Origin: an uncultured bacterium
Lineage (GTDB): Bacteria; Actinomycetota; Coriobacteriia; Coriobacteriales; Eggerthellaceae
DNA length: 19,295 nt
Direction of reading: 5' to 3'
Assembly: GCA_905214325.1 (NCBI GenBank)
Contig: CAJMLT010000027.1
Span: 1-19,295, forward strand
Part shown: piece after piece, positions 1 through 6,679 of the stretch
How positions within the stretch are numbered: the stretch's first letter is position 1
Layout of the letters: each line of letters begins with the position of its first letter
Program-made: the position numbers and the translations under genes
The notes under the pieces: generated by a model
Told to the model about the DNA's origin: nothing
What the model saw: the letters and a program-made list of their open reading frames with translations, nothing else
The model's database searches: none

Positions 1-333
1 ATCGGCCTCGGATTTGATGTTTCAGCAATTAGTCCGACAGTGGATCCCGAAACGAAAACTATCACGATCGCCCTTCCCGAAATCGGCATTCTCTACGATG
101 AATTCGACAACGTAAATACAAAATCATTTACTCTAACAAACGATATTTTCAGCAAAGACGAGGACTTTGCTTCAAGCAACGAACTCATAGGAAGGCTGAA
201 AGCAACCGAAGAAGCATCCGTGCTTGACAACGAAACAACAATGACTGAAGCACGAACAAATGCCGAAAATGTGATTAGAAATGCAGTTTCCGGATGGGAA
301 GCTGCCGCTGGGTATCAAATAGTCTTCGAATAG
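1..333 (+). CDS. DUF4230-like protein, C-terminal part (cut by left window edge)
   Basis: The frame is open from base 1 with no stop, so the gene begins outside the window; a GTG at 40 is only an internal codon. The visible 110 residues begin with IGLGFDVSAISPTVD, go on to KTITIALPEIGILYDEFD, and end in an alternating helical stretch and AAGYQIVFE. This layout (a G-D-s-I-p strand, a T-I-T-I-x-L-P-x-x-x-I strand, then Ala/Glu-rich helix and a Y-x-I-x-F end) is the pattern I associate with the DUF4230 family, whose members are usually anchored by one N-terminal membrane helix, not visible here. Function of the family is unknown. It is the first visible gene of a five-gene run with 12 bases to the next start. 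Family call is from memory of the pattern, so moderate confidence. Confidence 0.6.
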   Translation: MGLGFDVSAISPTVDPETKTITIALPEIGILYDEFDNVNTKSFTLTNDIFSKDEDFASSNELIGRLKATEEASVLDNETTMTEARTNAENVIRNAVSGWEAAAGYQIVFE

Positions 334-345
334 CAAGGGAGTAAA

Positions 346-528
346 ATGTCATCGACAATGATGTTCGCAATACTGCTGGTGCTGGGTATCGTGCTGCTAA
401 TGGTCAGCAAACTTTTAAGCAGTAATTCAAACAATTCAAAAACCGTACTGGTCAAAGCCGTGGTGGCCATCATAGGAATCGTTGTAATCTTGTTTGGCGG
501 ATACGGGATTTTCACCTCATTCTTCTAG
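346..528 (+). CDS. Small two-helix membrane protein, unrecognised
   Basis: A 60-residue protein starting at ATG 346 behind a good ribosome site (GGGAG, 6 bases upstream). It is almost entirely two hydrophobic segments, roughly residues 5-24 and 33-58, joined by a short polar loop rich in Ser and Asn (SSNSNNSK). No signal-peptide cleavage site is evident, so it is likely an integral membrane peptide with both helices retained. I do not recognise a family. It lies between the DUF4230-like gene (12 bases upstream) and an unrecognised helical protein (54 bases downstream), in the same direction and with clear ribosome sites throughout, so co-expression is likely. The size and topology resemble phage holins or small membrane partners, but nothing here shows pore activity. 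Confidence 0.7.
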   Translation: MSSTMMFAILLVLGIVLLMVSKLLSSNSNNSKTVLVKAVVAIIGIVVILFGGYGIFTSFF

Positions 529-582
529 AACGGTACTCATTTTAACGAACAACAACCATCACGAAAACCAAGGTGGGAAACT

Positions 583-1368
583 ATGAGTAACGATCTGAAC
601 ATCAACTGGAACTCTGCCTCACAACTATTACCTGTATTTGCGGAGTTTTACCAAATGAAGAAAGCTGACCAGGAAATCGATCTTGTTGAGGCCGCTGGAA
701 AGCTTGCGGGCGCTGTCGGAGTAACCGATCCTGAATCCTTTCTGGCAGAAGCCGTACAAAAGCAACTCGACAGCGCACTCAACGAAGATGGTGCAAACGA
801 GTTGGCGGCGGTTGTTGCAGCAATGGGAGAGCCAATCTTGCAGCTTGCAGGTGAGTTTACCAAAGGCAAAATGAAGCCCCGAGCCCTTCTTGATGGATTG
901 AACGATATCTACTTGAAAAGCCTAGACGGACTTGAAGGGACCCTCGAAAAAGCAGTGGGCTTCAAGATTCCTGCCGGAGCGAAAGCAATACTCAAAAAGT
1001 ACGAACTGGCAACGATTTCTATCTACTGTTTTGCAGCGGCATACAAAATCTATCGCAAGGCATCTGACGATGCCGCTCTTGCACGGGAACATCGAATGGA
1101 AATAGAGCGTCTTTGTGAAGAGTCAATCAGCGGCCTTAAAAAACAACGCCGCGAGATGGAGTCGCTGGTAAGCAAATATATGCTCGATAGACTTGAGCCC
1201 TTCGTTCGCGGCGTAAACGCTATGGACGATGCCCTACTAGCAAATGATGACGATGGCTATATTGGTGCCAATGCCGAAATATGGGCAGCACTAGGGCATG
1301 AAACTCAATATAAAAATGCCAATGAATTTAACGACCTGATGATGTCCGACGACACGTTCAAGCTATAG
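583..1368 (+). CDS. Unrecognised 261-residue helical protein
   Basis: The ATG at 583 follows AAGGTGGG at a suitable distance. The product is predicted almost wholly helical: an acidic N-terminal half rich in Ala/Leu/Glu (to about residue 95), a more hydrophobic stretch around residues 142-156 (LATISIYCFAAAYKI) that could be one short membrane-associated helix, then a charged, coiled-coil-like region (about 160-200, rich in Arg/Glu/Leu), and an acidic C-terminus. There is no signal peptide and no catalytic motif that I can name. It is followed after 9 bases by the TerB-like gene, whose ribosome site AGGAGG starts directly at this gene's stop codon, so the two are translationally close. I do not recognise the family; its place in the cluster is the only clue to function. 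Confidence 0.75.
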   Translation: MSNDLNINWNSASQLLPVFAEFYQMKKADQEIDLVEAAGKLAGAVGVTDPESFLAEAVQKQLDSALNEDGANELAAVVAAMGEPILQLAGEFTKGKMKPRALLDGLNDIYLKSLDGLEGTLEKAVGFKIPAGAKAILKKYELATISIYCFAAAYKIYRKASDDAALAREHRMEIERLCEESISGLKKQRREMESLVSKYMLDRLEPFVRGVNAMDDALLANDDDGYIGANAEIWAALGHETQYKNANEFNDLMMSDDTFKL

Positions 1369-1377
1369 GAGGCCTCA

Positions 1378-2211
1378 ATGGCAGCGTTTGGTTTTGATTT
1401 TGACGACCTGAAAAAGAAAGCTAAAGAAGGAATCGAGTCCGTCAAACAAGACGCACAGAACTTCGACGCTCAAGCTGCTCTGAAAAAGGCAGCGGACGAC
1501 ATTTCGAAAGGAGCGGATGACGCCACAAAAGCCATCGGCGAGGGGGTTCGAAACTTCGACGCCGGCGAAGCGATGCAGAAAATTGGAGACGCAGCCAGTG
1601 CGGGAGTTGATGAAATAGGCAAAGCAATCGGAGGTTTAACCAATCAAACACCTGAAGAGGATCAGGATCAGGAAGACTCAAGCCGCAGCTTCATTGCGTT
1701 ACTGTGCTATCTGGCCGCCGCCGATGGATCGGTTTCTCAGGCAGAAAAAGAAAAAATATCCGCCATTAGCACCGACCTCGATGGTGACGCCAACGCAAAC
1801 CACCTCGAAACAATCGATGAATTCGTAATGCAAGTCCACAATGAAAGCGATGAATTCGGCTACCTTGCCGCCGCAAAAATGAATGCAAGGCGCATGCTAG
1901 AAGGCGCCACGCTGACCGACCAGGAGAAAAAAGTAATCTGCTGGAACCTATTCGCCGTAGCGAGTGCCGACGGTCTGTCGACCAGCGAGTCTGATTTCAT
2001 TCGTTACGTCTGTGAGCAAACAAACTTAGACAAAGCAATCGTAGAGGAACTGAGCAACTACAACGACGCCATCACCGAATTGGGTGCTGTCAAAGATCGC
2101 ATGAGAACCAGCAATAAAAGCTTCTCCGAAATAGAACCTTTGGTAGACGAGATTATCGTTCGTGAACGGACGATAATCAAAGCCGCCGAAGCACTTGTAA
2201 CAGATAACTAG
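1378..2211 (+). CDS. TerB-domain protein with N-terminal tandem repeat
   Basis: Start ATG 1378 follows a strong AGGAGG. Residues 1-100 are amphipathic helix with two copies of a roughly 31-residue unit: QNFDAQAALKKAADDI (from 27) and RNFDAGEAMQKIGDAA (from 58), each ending in a K-A-I-G motif (51-54 and 82-85). An acidic linker (91-100) leads to a helical region with two TerB-type signatures, A-A-A-D-G-S-V-S-x-x-E (113-123) and A-S-A-D-G-L-S-x-x-E (195-204). TerB/TerB-like domains (tellurite-resistance group) are acidic helical bundles that can bind metal and often sit with membrane-stress or phage-response genes; that is family knowledge, and no activity is shown here. No membrane segment is seen, but the amphipathic repeats could bind a membrane or oligomerise. 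The next gene starts 11 bases downstream. Confidence 0.75.
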   Translation: MAAFGFDFDDLKKKAKEGIESVKQDAQNFDAQAALKKAADDISKGADDATKAIGEGVRNFDAGEAMQKIGDAASAGVDEIGKAIGGLTNQTPEEDQDQEDSSRSFIALLCYLAAADGSVSQAEKEKISAISTDLDGDANANHLETIDEFVMQVHNESDEFGYLAAAKMNARRMLEGATLTDQEKKVICWNLFAVASADGLSTSESDFIRYVCEQTNLDKAIVEELSNYNDAITELGAVKDRMRTSNKSFSEIEPLVDEIIVRERTIIKAAEALVTDN

Positions 2212-2222
2212 AGGAGGTTAGG

Positions 2223-3221
2223 ATGCCACTTCCATTGATATTCATCATTCCTGCTGCCGCAACCGGTATCGCAGGAGCGGGAAAAACGGTGAAAGGTTTC
2301 ATGGATAGTCATGAAGCAGATAAGCTAACGAATAACGCCAACGACCGAATCGAAGCAGCAAAAAATTCTCTCAAGAGATCACGCTTTGCCTGCGCCGATG
2401 CATTAGAGAGCCTTGGCGAAGAAAAGTTGTTCGTCTTGAACAATAGCATCATGCGTTTCATCGACAGCTTCGAGCAGATCAAGAATCTCGAACTGGTGGA
2501 GTCACTGGGTTTGGAAGAACTTCGAAAGTTTCATATAGACAAGGAATCGCTTGGAGAGTTGAAAGAAATGCAGCAATTCGCCGCGGCTGTTGCAGGAGGA
2601 CTAGGCGCAGGTGCAGCCGGCGGAGCGCTAACTGCGTTCGGTGCCTACAGTGCGGCGATGTCGCTTGCTACGGCATCCACCGGAACCGCCATATCAACCT
2701 TGAGCGGAGCCGCCGCAACCAACGCCACGATGGCATTCTTCGGTGGCGGATCGCTTGCGGCCGGCGGCGCTGGAATGGCCGGCGGGACAATGGTTCTTGG
2801 CGGTCTCGTGGCCGGCCCCGCGCTGCTCGTTATGGGGCTTATCACCAGTAAAAAGGCCGAGGAAAAACTCGAGATCGCAAAAGCGAACAACGCCCAAGCA
2901 AATGAAATCTGTGAAGAGCTCGGCAATGCGGCGTTTCAATGCGATGCAATTCGCCGACGCGCCTACATGTTCTATAGCTTCTTAGCTCGACTGGACACCC
3001 GATTCGTTCCCCTCGTATTCAAACTTGAAGATGTGCTGAAAAACGAAGGGGTTGACTATACGTTCTATTCAGAAGAATCAAAGCGGGTAGTTCTGCAGAC
3101 AGCGACATTGGCAGGATCGATAAAGGTAATTCTGGATACACCTATCCTTACCGAGGAAGGCGCCCTCACAGAAGAATCGTTCAAGCTTACCGAGTCGCTG
3201 GGATTGAGCTTCAAAGAGTAA
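2223..3221 (+). CDS. Unrecognised protein with Gly/Ala-rich hydrophobic core
   Basis: Start ATG 2223 has an excellent ribosome site (GAGGAGGTTAGG). The 332 residues divide into a short hydrophobic N-terminus (MPLPLIFIIPAAATGIAGAG), a charged helical part (about 28-118), a long Gly/Ala-rich hydrophobic stretch (about 119-208), a second charged helical part (209-270) and an acidic C-terminus. The central stretch has many small-xxx-small spacings and runs such as GGGSLAAGGAGMAGG, the pattern of glycine-zipper membrane segments. Similar cores occur in unrelated toxins and membrane-inserting proteins, so no function follows. The N-terminal GIAGAGKT resembles a Walker A loop, but no Walker B is visible. 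It is the last gene of the five-gene run; 68 bases separate its stop from the convergent glf gene and no clear terminator is seen there. Confidence 0.75.
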   Translation: MPLPLIFIIPAAATGIAGAGKTVKGFMDSHEADKLTNNANDRIEAAKNSLKRSRFACADALESLGEEKLFVLNNSIMRFIDSFEQIKNLELVESLGLEELRKFHIDKESLGELKEMQQFAAAVAGGLGAGAAGGALTAFGAYSAAMSLATASTGTAISTLSGAAATNATMAFFGGGSLAAGGAGMAGGTMVLGGLVAGPALLVMGLITSKKAEEKLEIAKANNAQANEICEELGNAAFQCDAIRRRAYMFYSFLARLDTRFVPLVFKLEDVLKNEGVDYTFYSEESKRVVLQTATLAGSIKVILDTPILTEEGALTEESFKLTESLGLSFKE

Positions 3222-3289
3222 GCCTGCAGTGACCCCAACGAGCGACCACGTAAGTCAAGGTATCGCCTCAGAAACCCCGAAACCTACCC

Positions 3290-4411
3290 TTACTTGCGCA
3301 GGTCGACGCCTAGTTCGTCTTGCACCAAATCGAATGCGGCATCGATGGCTTTGTCCATGTCGTAGTATTTGTACCCGCCCAAACGGCCGGCGAACACCAC
3401 GTTGCCCTCCTGCTGGGAAAGCTGGCGATACTCTTCGTACAGGGCACTGTTGCGCTGATCGTTGATGGGATAATACGGCTCATCCCCCGGCTCCCAAGAA
3501 GCGGGGTACTCACGCGTGATGATGGTCGTCGGCTGCGTGCCGAATTCAAAATGCTTGTGCTCGATGATGCGGGTGTACGGCACCTCGCGTTCGGTGTAGT
3601 TCACCACCGCATTGCCCTGCCAGTTATCACATTCGATGCGTTCGCTTTCGAAACGCAGGCTGCGATATTCCAGCGTACCCAACGAATAATCGAAGTACGC
3701 ATCGATGGGACCGCAGTAGATGGTGCGATCGGCGATACCGGCATTGTCGGCGATGAACGTACGATATTCCGTGTCGAGCAGAATATCCGTATCGCCGAAC
3801 ATACGCTCGACCATAGCCGTATAACCACCGATGGGAATGCCCTGCCAGCGGTCGTTGAAATAATTGTTGTCGAAGGTGAATCGCACGGGAAGGCGCGTGA
3901 TGATGGATGCGGGCAGATCGGTGCAGCTTCTTCCCCACTGTTTTTCGGTGTAGCCTTTGACCAGTTTCTCGTACACATCGCGTCCCACCAGTGAAAGCGC
4001 CTGTTCCTCAAGGTTCTGCGGATTCTCGACCGCCGCCTGAGCCTTCTGGGTTTCAATGACTTCCTTCGCTTCTGCGGGAGTACGCACGCCCCACATCTTG
4101 GAAAAGGTGTTCATGTTGAAGGGCATGTTGTAGAGCTCATCCTTATAGATGGCCACCGGCGAGTTGATGTAGTTGTTGAATTCCGCAAAGCGGTTGACGT
4201 AATCCCAAACGGGACGCAGGGAGGTATGGAATATATGGGCGCCGTATTTGTGAACCTGAATACCTTCAACCTCTTCGGTGTAGACATTACCGGCGATATG
4301 GGAACGACGGTCGATGACGAGACATGTCTTGCCCACCTTCGCAGCCTCATGGGCGAACACAGCCGCCGAGATACCGGCCCCGACGATGAGATAGTCGTAA
4401 TGATTTCGCAT
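3290..4411 (-). CDS. glf: UDP-galactopyranose mutase
   Basis: This flavoenzyme interconverts UDP-galactopyranose and UDP-galactofuranose in the cytoplasm, supplying galactofuranose for cell-surface glycans. The 373-residue product has the family's usual length and opens with the FAD-binding strand and loop YDYLIVGAGISAAVFAHEA (residues 5-23), the acidic ribose-binding end of the second strand (VIDRRSHIAGN), and the characteristic KYGAHIFHT and YTEKQWG segments. The C-terminal GRLGGYKYYDMDKAI is also typical of Glf. ATG 4411 is preceded by AGGAGGG at good spacing. No galactofuranosyltransferase or sugar-nucleotide gene adjoins it: the upstream neighbour is a small Fe-S gene 91 bases away, and the downstream neighbour is the convergent five-gene cluster. 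Identity is secure; the galactofuranose polymer it serves is not shown here. Confidence 0.95.
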   Translation of the reverse strand: MRNHYDYLIVGAGISAAVFAHEAAKVGKTCLVIDRRSHIAGNVYTEEVEGIQVHKYGAHIFHTSLRPVWDYVNRFAEFNNYINSPVAIYKDELYNMPFNMNTFSKMWGVRTPAEAKEVIETQKAQAAVENPQNLEEQALSLVGRDVYEKLVKGYTEKQWGRSCTDLPASIITRLPVRFTFDNNYFNDRWQGIPIGGYTAMVERMFGDTDILLDTEYRTFIADNAGIADRTIYCGPIDAYFDYSLGTLEYRSLRFESERIECDNWQGNAVVNYTEREVPYTRIIEHKHFEFGTQPTTIITREYPASWEPGDEPYYPINDQRNSALYEEYRQLSQQEGNVVFAGRLGGYKYYDMDKAIDAAFDLVQDELGVDLRK

Positions 4412-4502
4412 GAAACGAACACCCTCCTGTTGTCATAGGTATGGCACATGAACAAGGGTAGTCTACCACGCACGGCCCACGCAGCGTCTCATGAGGGGAA
4501 GC

Positions 4503-4709
4503 TTATTCGTTGAAACGATAGGACAACGCACCCGATGGACAGCGCTCTACCTGGGCGATCAACCGTTCGGTTTCGGCCTCCGAAGGGTGCACCCAGGGAC
4601 GGGTAGCGGGGTCGAACACTTCCGGCAGCTCATGGAAGCAGAAGCCGACGTGAACACACTTTTCCGGCTTCCATACAATGGTTATCTCCCCGTTGGAATA
4701 TTCACGCAT
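4503..4709 (-). CDS. Small divergent (4Fe-4S) mono-cluster protein, YjdI/Fer4_19 type
   Basis: A 68-residue protein with the layout of the YjdI/Fer4_19 family: a short beta-rich start (REYSNGEITIVWKPEKC), then C18-x-H20-x3-C24, L-P-E-V-F, a P-W motif (38-39), and a last cysteine in R-C57-P-S-G-A-L. The family is thought to bind a single iron-sulphur cluster and act as a small electron carrier or redox sensor; partners are not known. Only three cysteines are present, so the fourth ligand would have to be a histidine or another residue. I chose ATG 4709 because GGGGGAGGGG lies just upstream; a TTG at 4793 would give 96 residues, but its first 28 residues look nothing like the family and have no ribosome site. 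It stands alone, with 223 non-coding bases before the stress-protein gene. Confidence 0.8.
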   Translation of the reverse strand: MREYSNGEITIVWKPEKCVHVGFCFHELPEVFDPATRPWVHPSEAETERLIAQVERCPSGALSYRFNE

Positions 4710-4932
4710 GACAATCCCCTCCCCCGTGTTGCCGAACGCCATCGCCCGATCGCGCTTGGCTTCGGCACTACCGATAAGATGCCTCTTATCCAAGGTAACC
4801 GATCGGGCGCACGCAGCGCAAACCGGCAGGTCAACCGTTACGACAGCGCAGTCACTCCGTTACCAGATCGTCAGATTTTCACCGGCCTGTCATCATGCGA
4901 ATGAAGAAAGTCAGAGGGCCGCAATCAGCGCT

Positions 4933-5376
4933 CTAGCCTTGCTTCACGACCAACACGTCACAGCGCACGTTGCGGATGAGATAGGTGGAAACACTGCCGA
5001 TGAACGCATACGTTATGTTGGACAAGCCACGTTCGCCGCAAACGACCACATCGGGTTCGAAAGGTTTGATCATCAGGTCATGCAAACCCTCCTGAATACG
5101 TCCCACGCGAACGACCAGTTCAACCGACGGAATGCGCGCATCGTCACGGGCAGCCTGCAAAACGTCCGCCAGCGATTCCTCCATACGCTCTTTGACGGTT
5201 GCGGCAAGTTCGTGATAGTCGGTACCGGTCAGCGCATCGGGCACCGAATCGACAACGTGACCCAACATCAAAGCGGCCTGATTATCCGCGGCGACCTGAA
5301 CCGCACGCCACGCCACTTCTTCCTGCGTCTTACCTCCGTCGAGAGCGGCAAATACCTTTTCGTATCGTTCCGTCAT
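4933..5376 (-). CDS. Universal stress protein, UspA family
   Basis: A 147-residue single-domain Usp, the usual length. It begins TERYEKVFAALDGGKTQEE (strand, then the D-G turn), has the middle RVGRIQEGLHDLMIKPFEPD segment typical of Usp dimers, and carries the complete ATP-binding signature G-x2-G-x9-G-S (G114, G117, G127, S128). It is therefore probably of the ATP-binding subtype, acting in the cytoplasm under starvation or other stress. ATG 5376 is preceded by AAGGGGGAG; an in-frame ATG at 5406 and a longer open frame up to 5625 lack a ribosome site and a Usp-like sequence. It is divergent from the thioesterase gene across a 199-base region that probably holds both promoters. Which stress it serves cannot be told from the sequence. 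Confidence 0.92.
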   Translation of the reverse strand: MTERYEKVFAALDGGKTQEEVAWRAVQVAADNQAALMLGHVVDSVPDALTGTDYHELAATVKERMEESLADVLQAARDDARIPSVELVVRVGRIQEGLHDLMIKPFEPDVVVCGERGLSNITYAFIGSVSTYLIRNVRCDVLVVKQG

Positions 5377-5404
5377 GACTCCCCCTTCAGGTGTGATTTT
5401 CTTC

Positions 5405-5410
5405 ATTCTA
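5405..5410 (-). promoter_or_regulatory. Candidate -10 element of the universal stress gene
   Basis: TAGAAT on the minus strand (five of six to TATAAT), about 29 bases before the ATG at 5376. No good -35 hexamer is seen 16-18 bases further upstream, so this would be an activator-dependent or weak promoter, or a chance match. Confidence 0.3.
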
Positions 5411-5531
5411 CACCGAAAAAGACGTTTCAGCAGACCCTCCCAAACACGACCGAAGTGACTCCGACCTCCATCGATAAAAAACTTCCATGGAACGCAGAAA
5501 GCGAAAACGAACCACACAACAACGAAAGGGC

Positions 5532-5537
5532 TACAAT
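5532..5537 (+). promoter_or_regulatory. Candidate -10 element of the thioesterase gene
   Basis: TACAAT, five of six to consensus. A start of transcription about 7 bases downstream (near 5544) would leave a leader of about 32 bases before ATG 5576 and would exclude the alternative ATG at 5546, which would lie at the very transcript end. The -35 region is poor. Confidence 0.4.
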
Positions 5538-5575
5538 GGCGCAGTATGTCGTTTTTCGATCCGATAGGAGTATCC

Positions 5576-6064
5576 ATGCGCACGCTCAATCCCCAACACG
5601 TAAGCGAAGTTCTCAAGCTGATCAACCAAGGTCCCTATTTCGTCTTGCTTGACATGGATATTCAGGAAATCAGCGAAGGCTACTGCAAAATCGTCGTCGA
5701 TGTCAAGGAGAAGCATCTTAATGCTTTCGGGGGAATTCACGGCGGAGCGTATGCGTCCATTCTTGATACGGCGGCCTACTGGGCATTGTATTGCGAGATG
5801 GACGAAGACGCCGGGTTCATCACCATCGATCTGCAGACGAACAACCTGCGTTCGCTGATGGAGGGGCGTATCACGTGCGAAGGTCGCGTGATAAAGCGCG
5901 GCCGGAACATCTGCCTGTGCGAATCTCTCATTCACGACGAAAAGGGTCGCCTGATGGCACAGTGCACATCCAAAATGTTCGTGAGCCCCACCTTGCAACC
6001 CATCAGCGCCGCCATCGACGCGCTTGATCCCAGCACCGAATTACCGCCGAAGTTTTTAGACTGA
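5576..6064 (+). CDS. Hotdog-fold acyl-CoA thioesterase, PaaI family
   Basis: A 162-residue single hotdog-domain protein. It has the PaaI-type active-site segment HLNAFGGIHGGAYASILDTA (residues 48-67): the N-x-x-G-x-x-H-G-G loop and the acidic residue on the following helix (Asp64) that activate water for thioester hydrolysis. Strands such as FITIDLQTNNLRSL and GRITCEGRVIKRGRNICLCE complete the fold. The substrate is probably a CoA thioester (aromatic or short acyl), acting in the cytoplasm as a tetramer; the exact acyl group cannot be read. ATG 5576 was chosen over ATG 5546 because TAGGAG lies 6 bases before it. The C-terminal tail of about 25 residues (from 138) is longer than in many relatives. 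It precedes the VOC gene in the same direction by 101 bases. Confidence 0.85.
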   Translation: MRTLNPQHVSEVLKLINQGPYFVLLDMDIQEISEGYCKIVVDVKEKHLNAFGGIHGGAYASILDTAAYWALYCEMDEDAGFITIDLQTNNLRSLMEGRITCEGRVIKRGRNICLCESLIHDEKGRLMAQCTSKMFVSPTLQPISAAIDALDPSTELPPKFLD

Positions 6065-6165
6065 TGAGTGAGCTATTCTTCGACCTCACAGGGAAAGTCA
6101 AGGCCTATACATAAGCGAAAAAACGCCTCATCACATGACGAAATGTGCCAACGAAAGGAGTCTCT

Positions 6166-6540
6166 ATGAAGATCAAGGTTCAATACACGACGCTCATCGT
6201 GAACGATTTGGAGGAATCCGTCTCCTTCTACCGCGATTCGCTTGGATTCAAAGAGGGGTATCACGTAGAGCTCGGCGACGCGGGACGCATCACCTTGATG
6301 AAAAGCGCCGACGACGGTGCTTACGTTGAGCTGATCGAGAGTAACGCATACGAAAAGGGCTTCTATTCCATTGGAACCGACGTCGATAACCTCGACGAGG
6401 CATTGGCACATCTGGCCGAACAAGGAATCAAACCGATGCGCGGCCCCAATGAAACGACGGTGGGAAGAATGGCGTTCGTGAAGGACCCGAACAACATAAC
6501 CATCTGTCTGATCGAGCACAACGACACCAAACTCGACTAA
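6166..6540 (+). CDS. VOC (glyoxalase/dioxygenase-fold) protein
   Basis: A 124-residue protein with the two beta-alpha-beta-beta-beta modules of the vicinal-oxygen-chelate superfamily. Module 1 runs YTTLIVNDLEESVSFYRDSL to YVELIES, and module 2 runs GTDVDNLDEALAHLAEQGI to ITICLIEHN. Canonical members bind a divalent metal with His/Glu at the first strand, Glu in the VELI strand, His at the start of module 2 and Glu near the end. Here the first position appears to be Tyr or Gln and the third Ser, while the two glutamates remain. A glyoxalase I activity is therefore doubtful; drug-binding or other non-metal VOC roles are possible. ATG 6166 follows AAAGGAG at ideal spacing; the frame's earlier start at 6145 lacks one. 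A long inverted repeat lies 42 bases after its stop. Confidence 0.85.
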   Translation: MKIKVQYTTLIVNDLEESVSFYRDSLGFKEGYHVELGDAGRITLMKSADDGAYVELIESNAYEKGFYSIGTDVDNLDEALAHLAEQGIKPMRGPNETTVGRMAFVKDPNNITICLIEHNDTKLD

Positions 6541-6581
6541 CGGCTACACCTCAAACCAACGCACGCCTACGCGTAATCGTG

Positions 6582-6629
6582 TATACCGCCAACGGATCGG
6601 AGAAATCCACCTGATCCGTTTGCGGTATA
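6582..6629. repeat. Long near-perfect inverted repeat between VOC and NifX-like genes
   Basis: Arms 6582-6598 (TATACCGCCAACGGATC) and 6613-6629 (GATCCGTTTGCGGTATA) match at 16 of 17 positions with a 14-base loop. The stem is long and GC-balanced but no T-run follows, so it is not a standard terminator. A -10-like TATAGT (6626-6631) overlaps the right arm, 49 bases before ATG 6680, so the repeat may be an operator of the downstream gene or a 3' end stabiliser of the upstream one. Confidence 0.75.
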
Positions 6630-6679
6630 GTCGTGGCAACACACGACGGAAAACAACAGACAAGGAAACGGAGTCAATC

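Noticed and set aside
2265..2288. Walker A-like GIAGAGKT in the 332-residue protein
   Set aside because: It matches the loose pattern but lies near the N-terminus in a hydrophobic Ala-rich stretch, with no Walker B or ATPase fold visible.
3320..3994. 224-codon plus-strand frame within glf
   Set aside because: Antisense shadow of glf, with no ribosome site and no recognisable domain.
4710..4793. Longer start (TTG 4793) for the Fe-S protein
   Set aside because: ATG 4709 has GGAGGGG directly upstream and fits the family N-terminus; the TTG start has neither.
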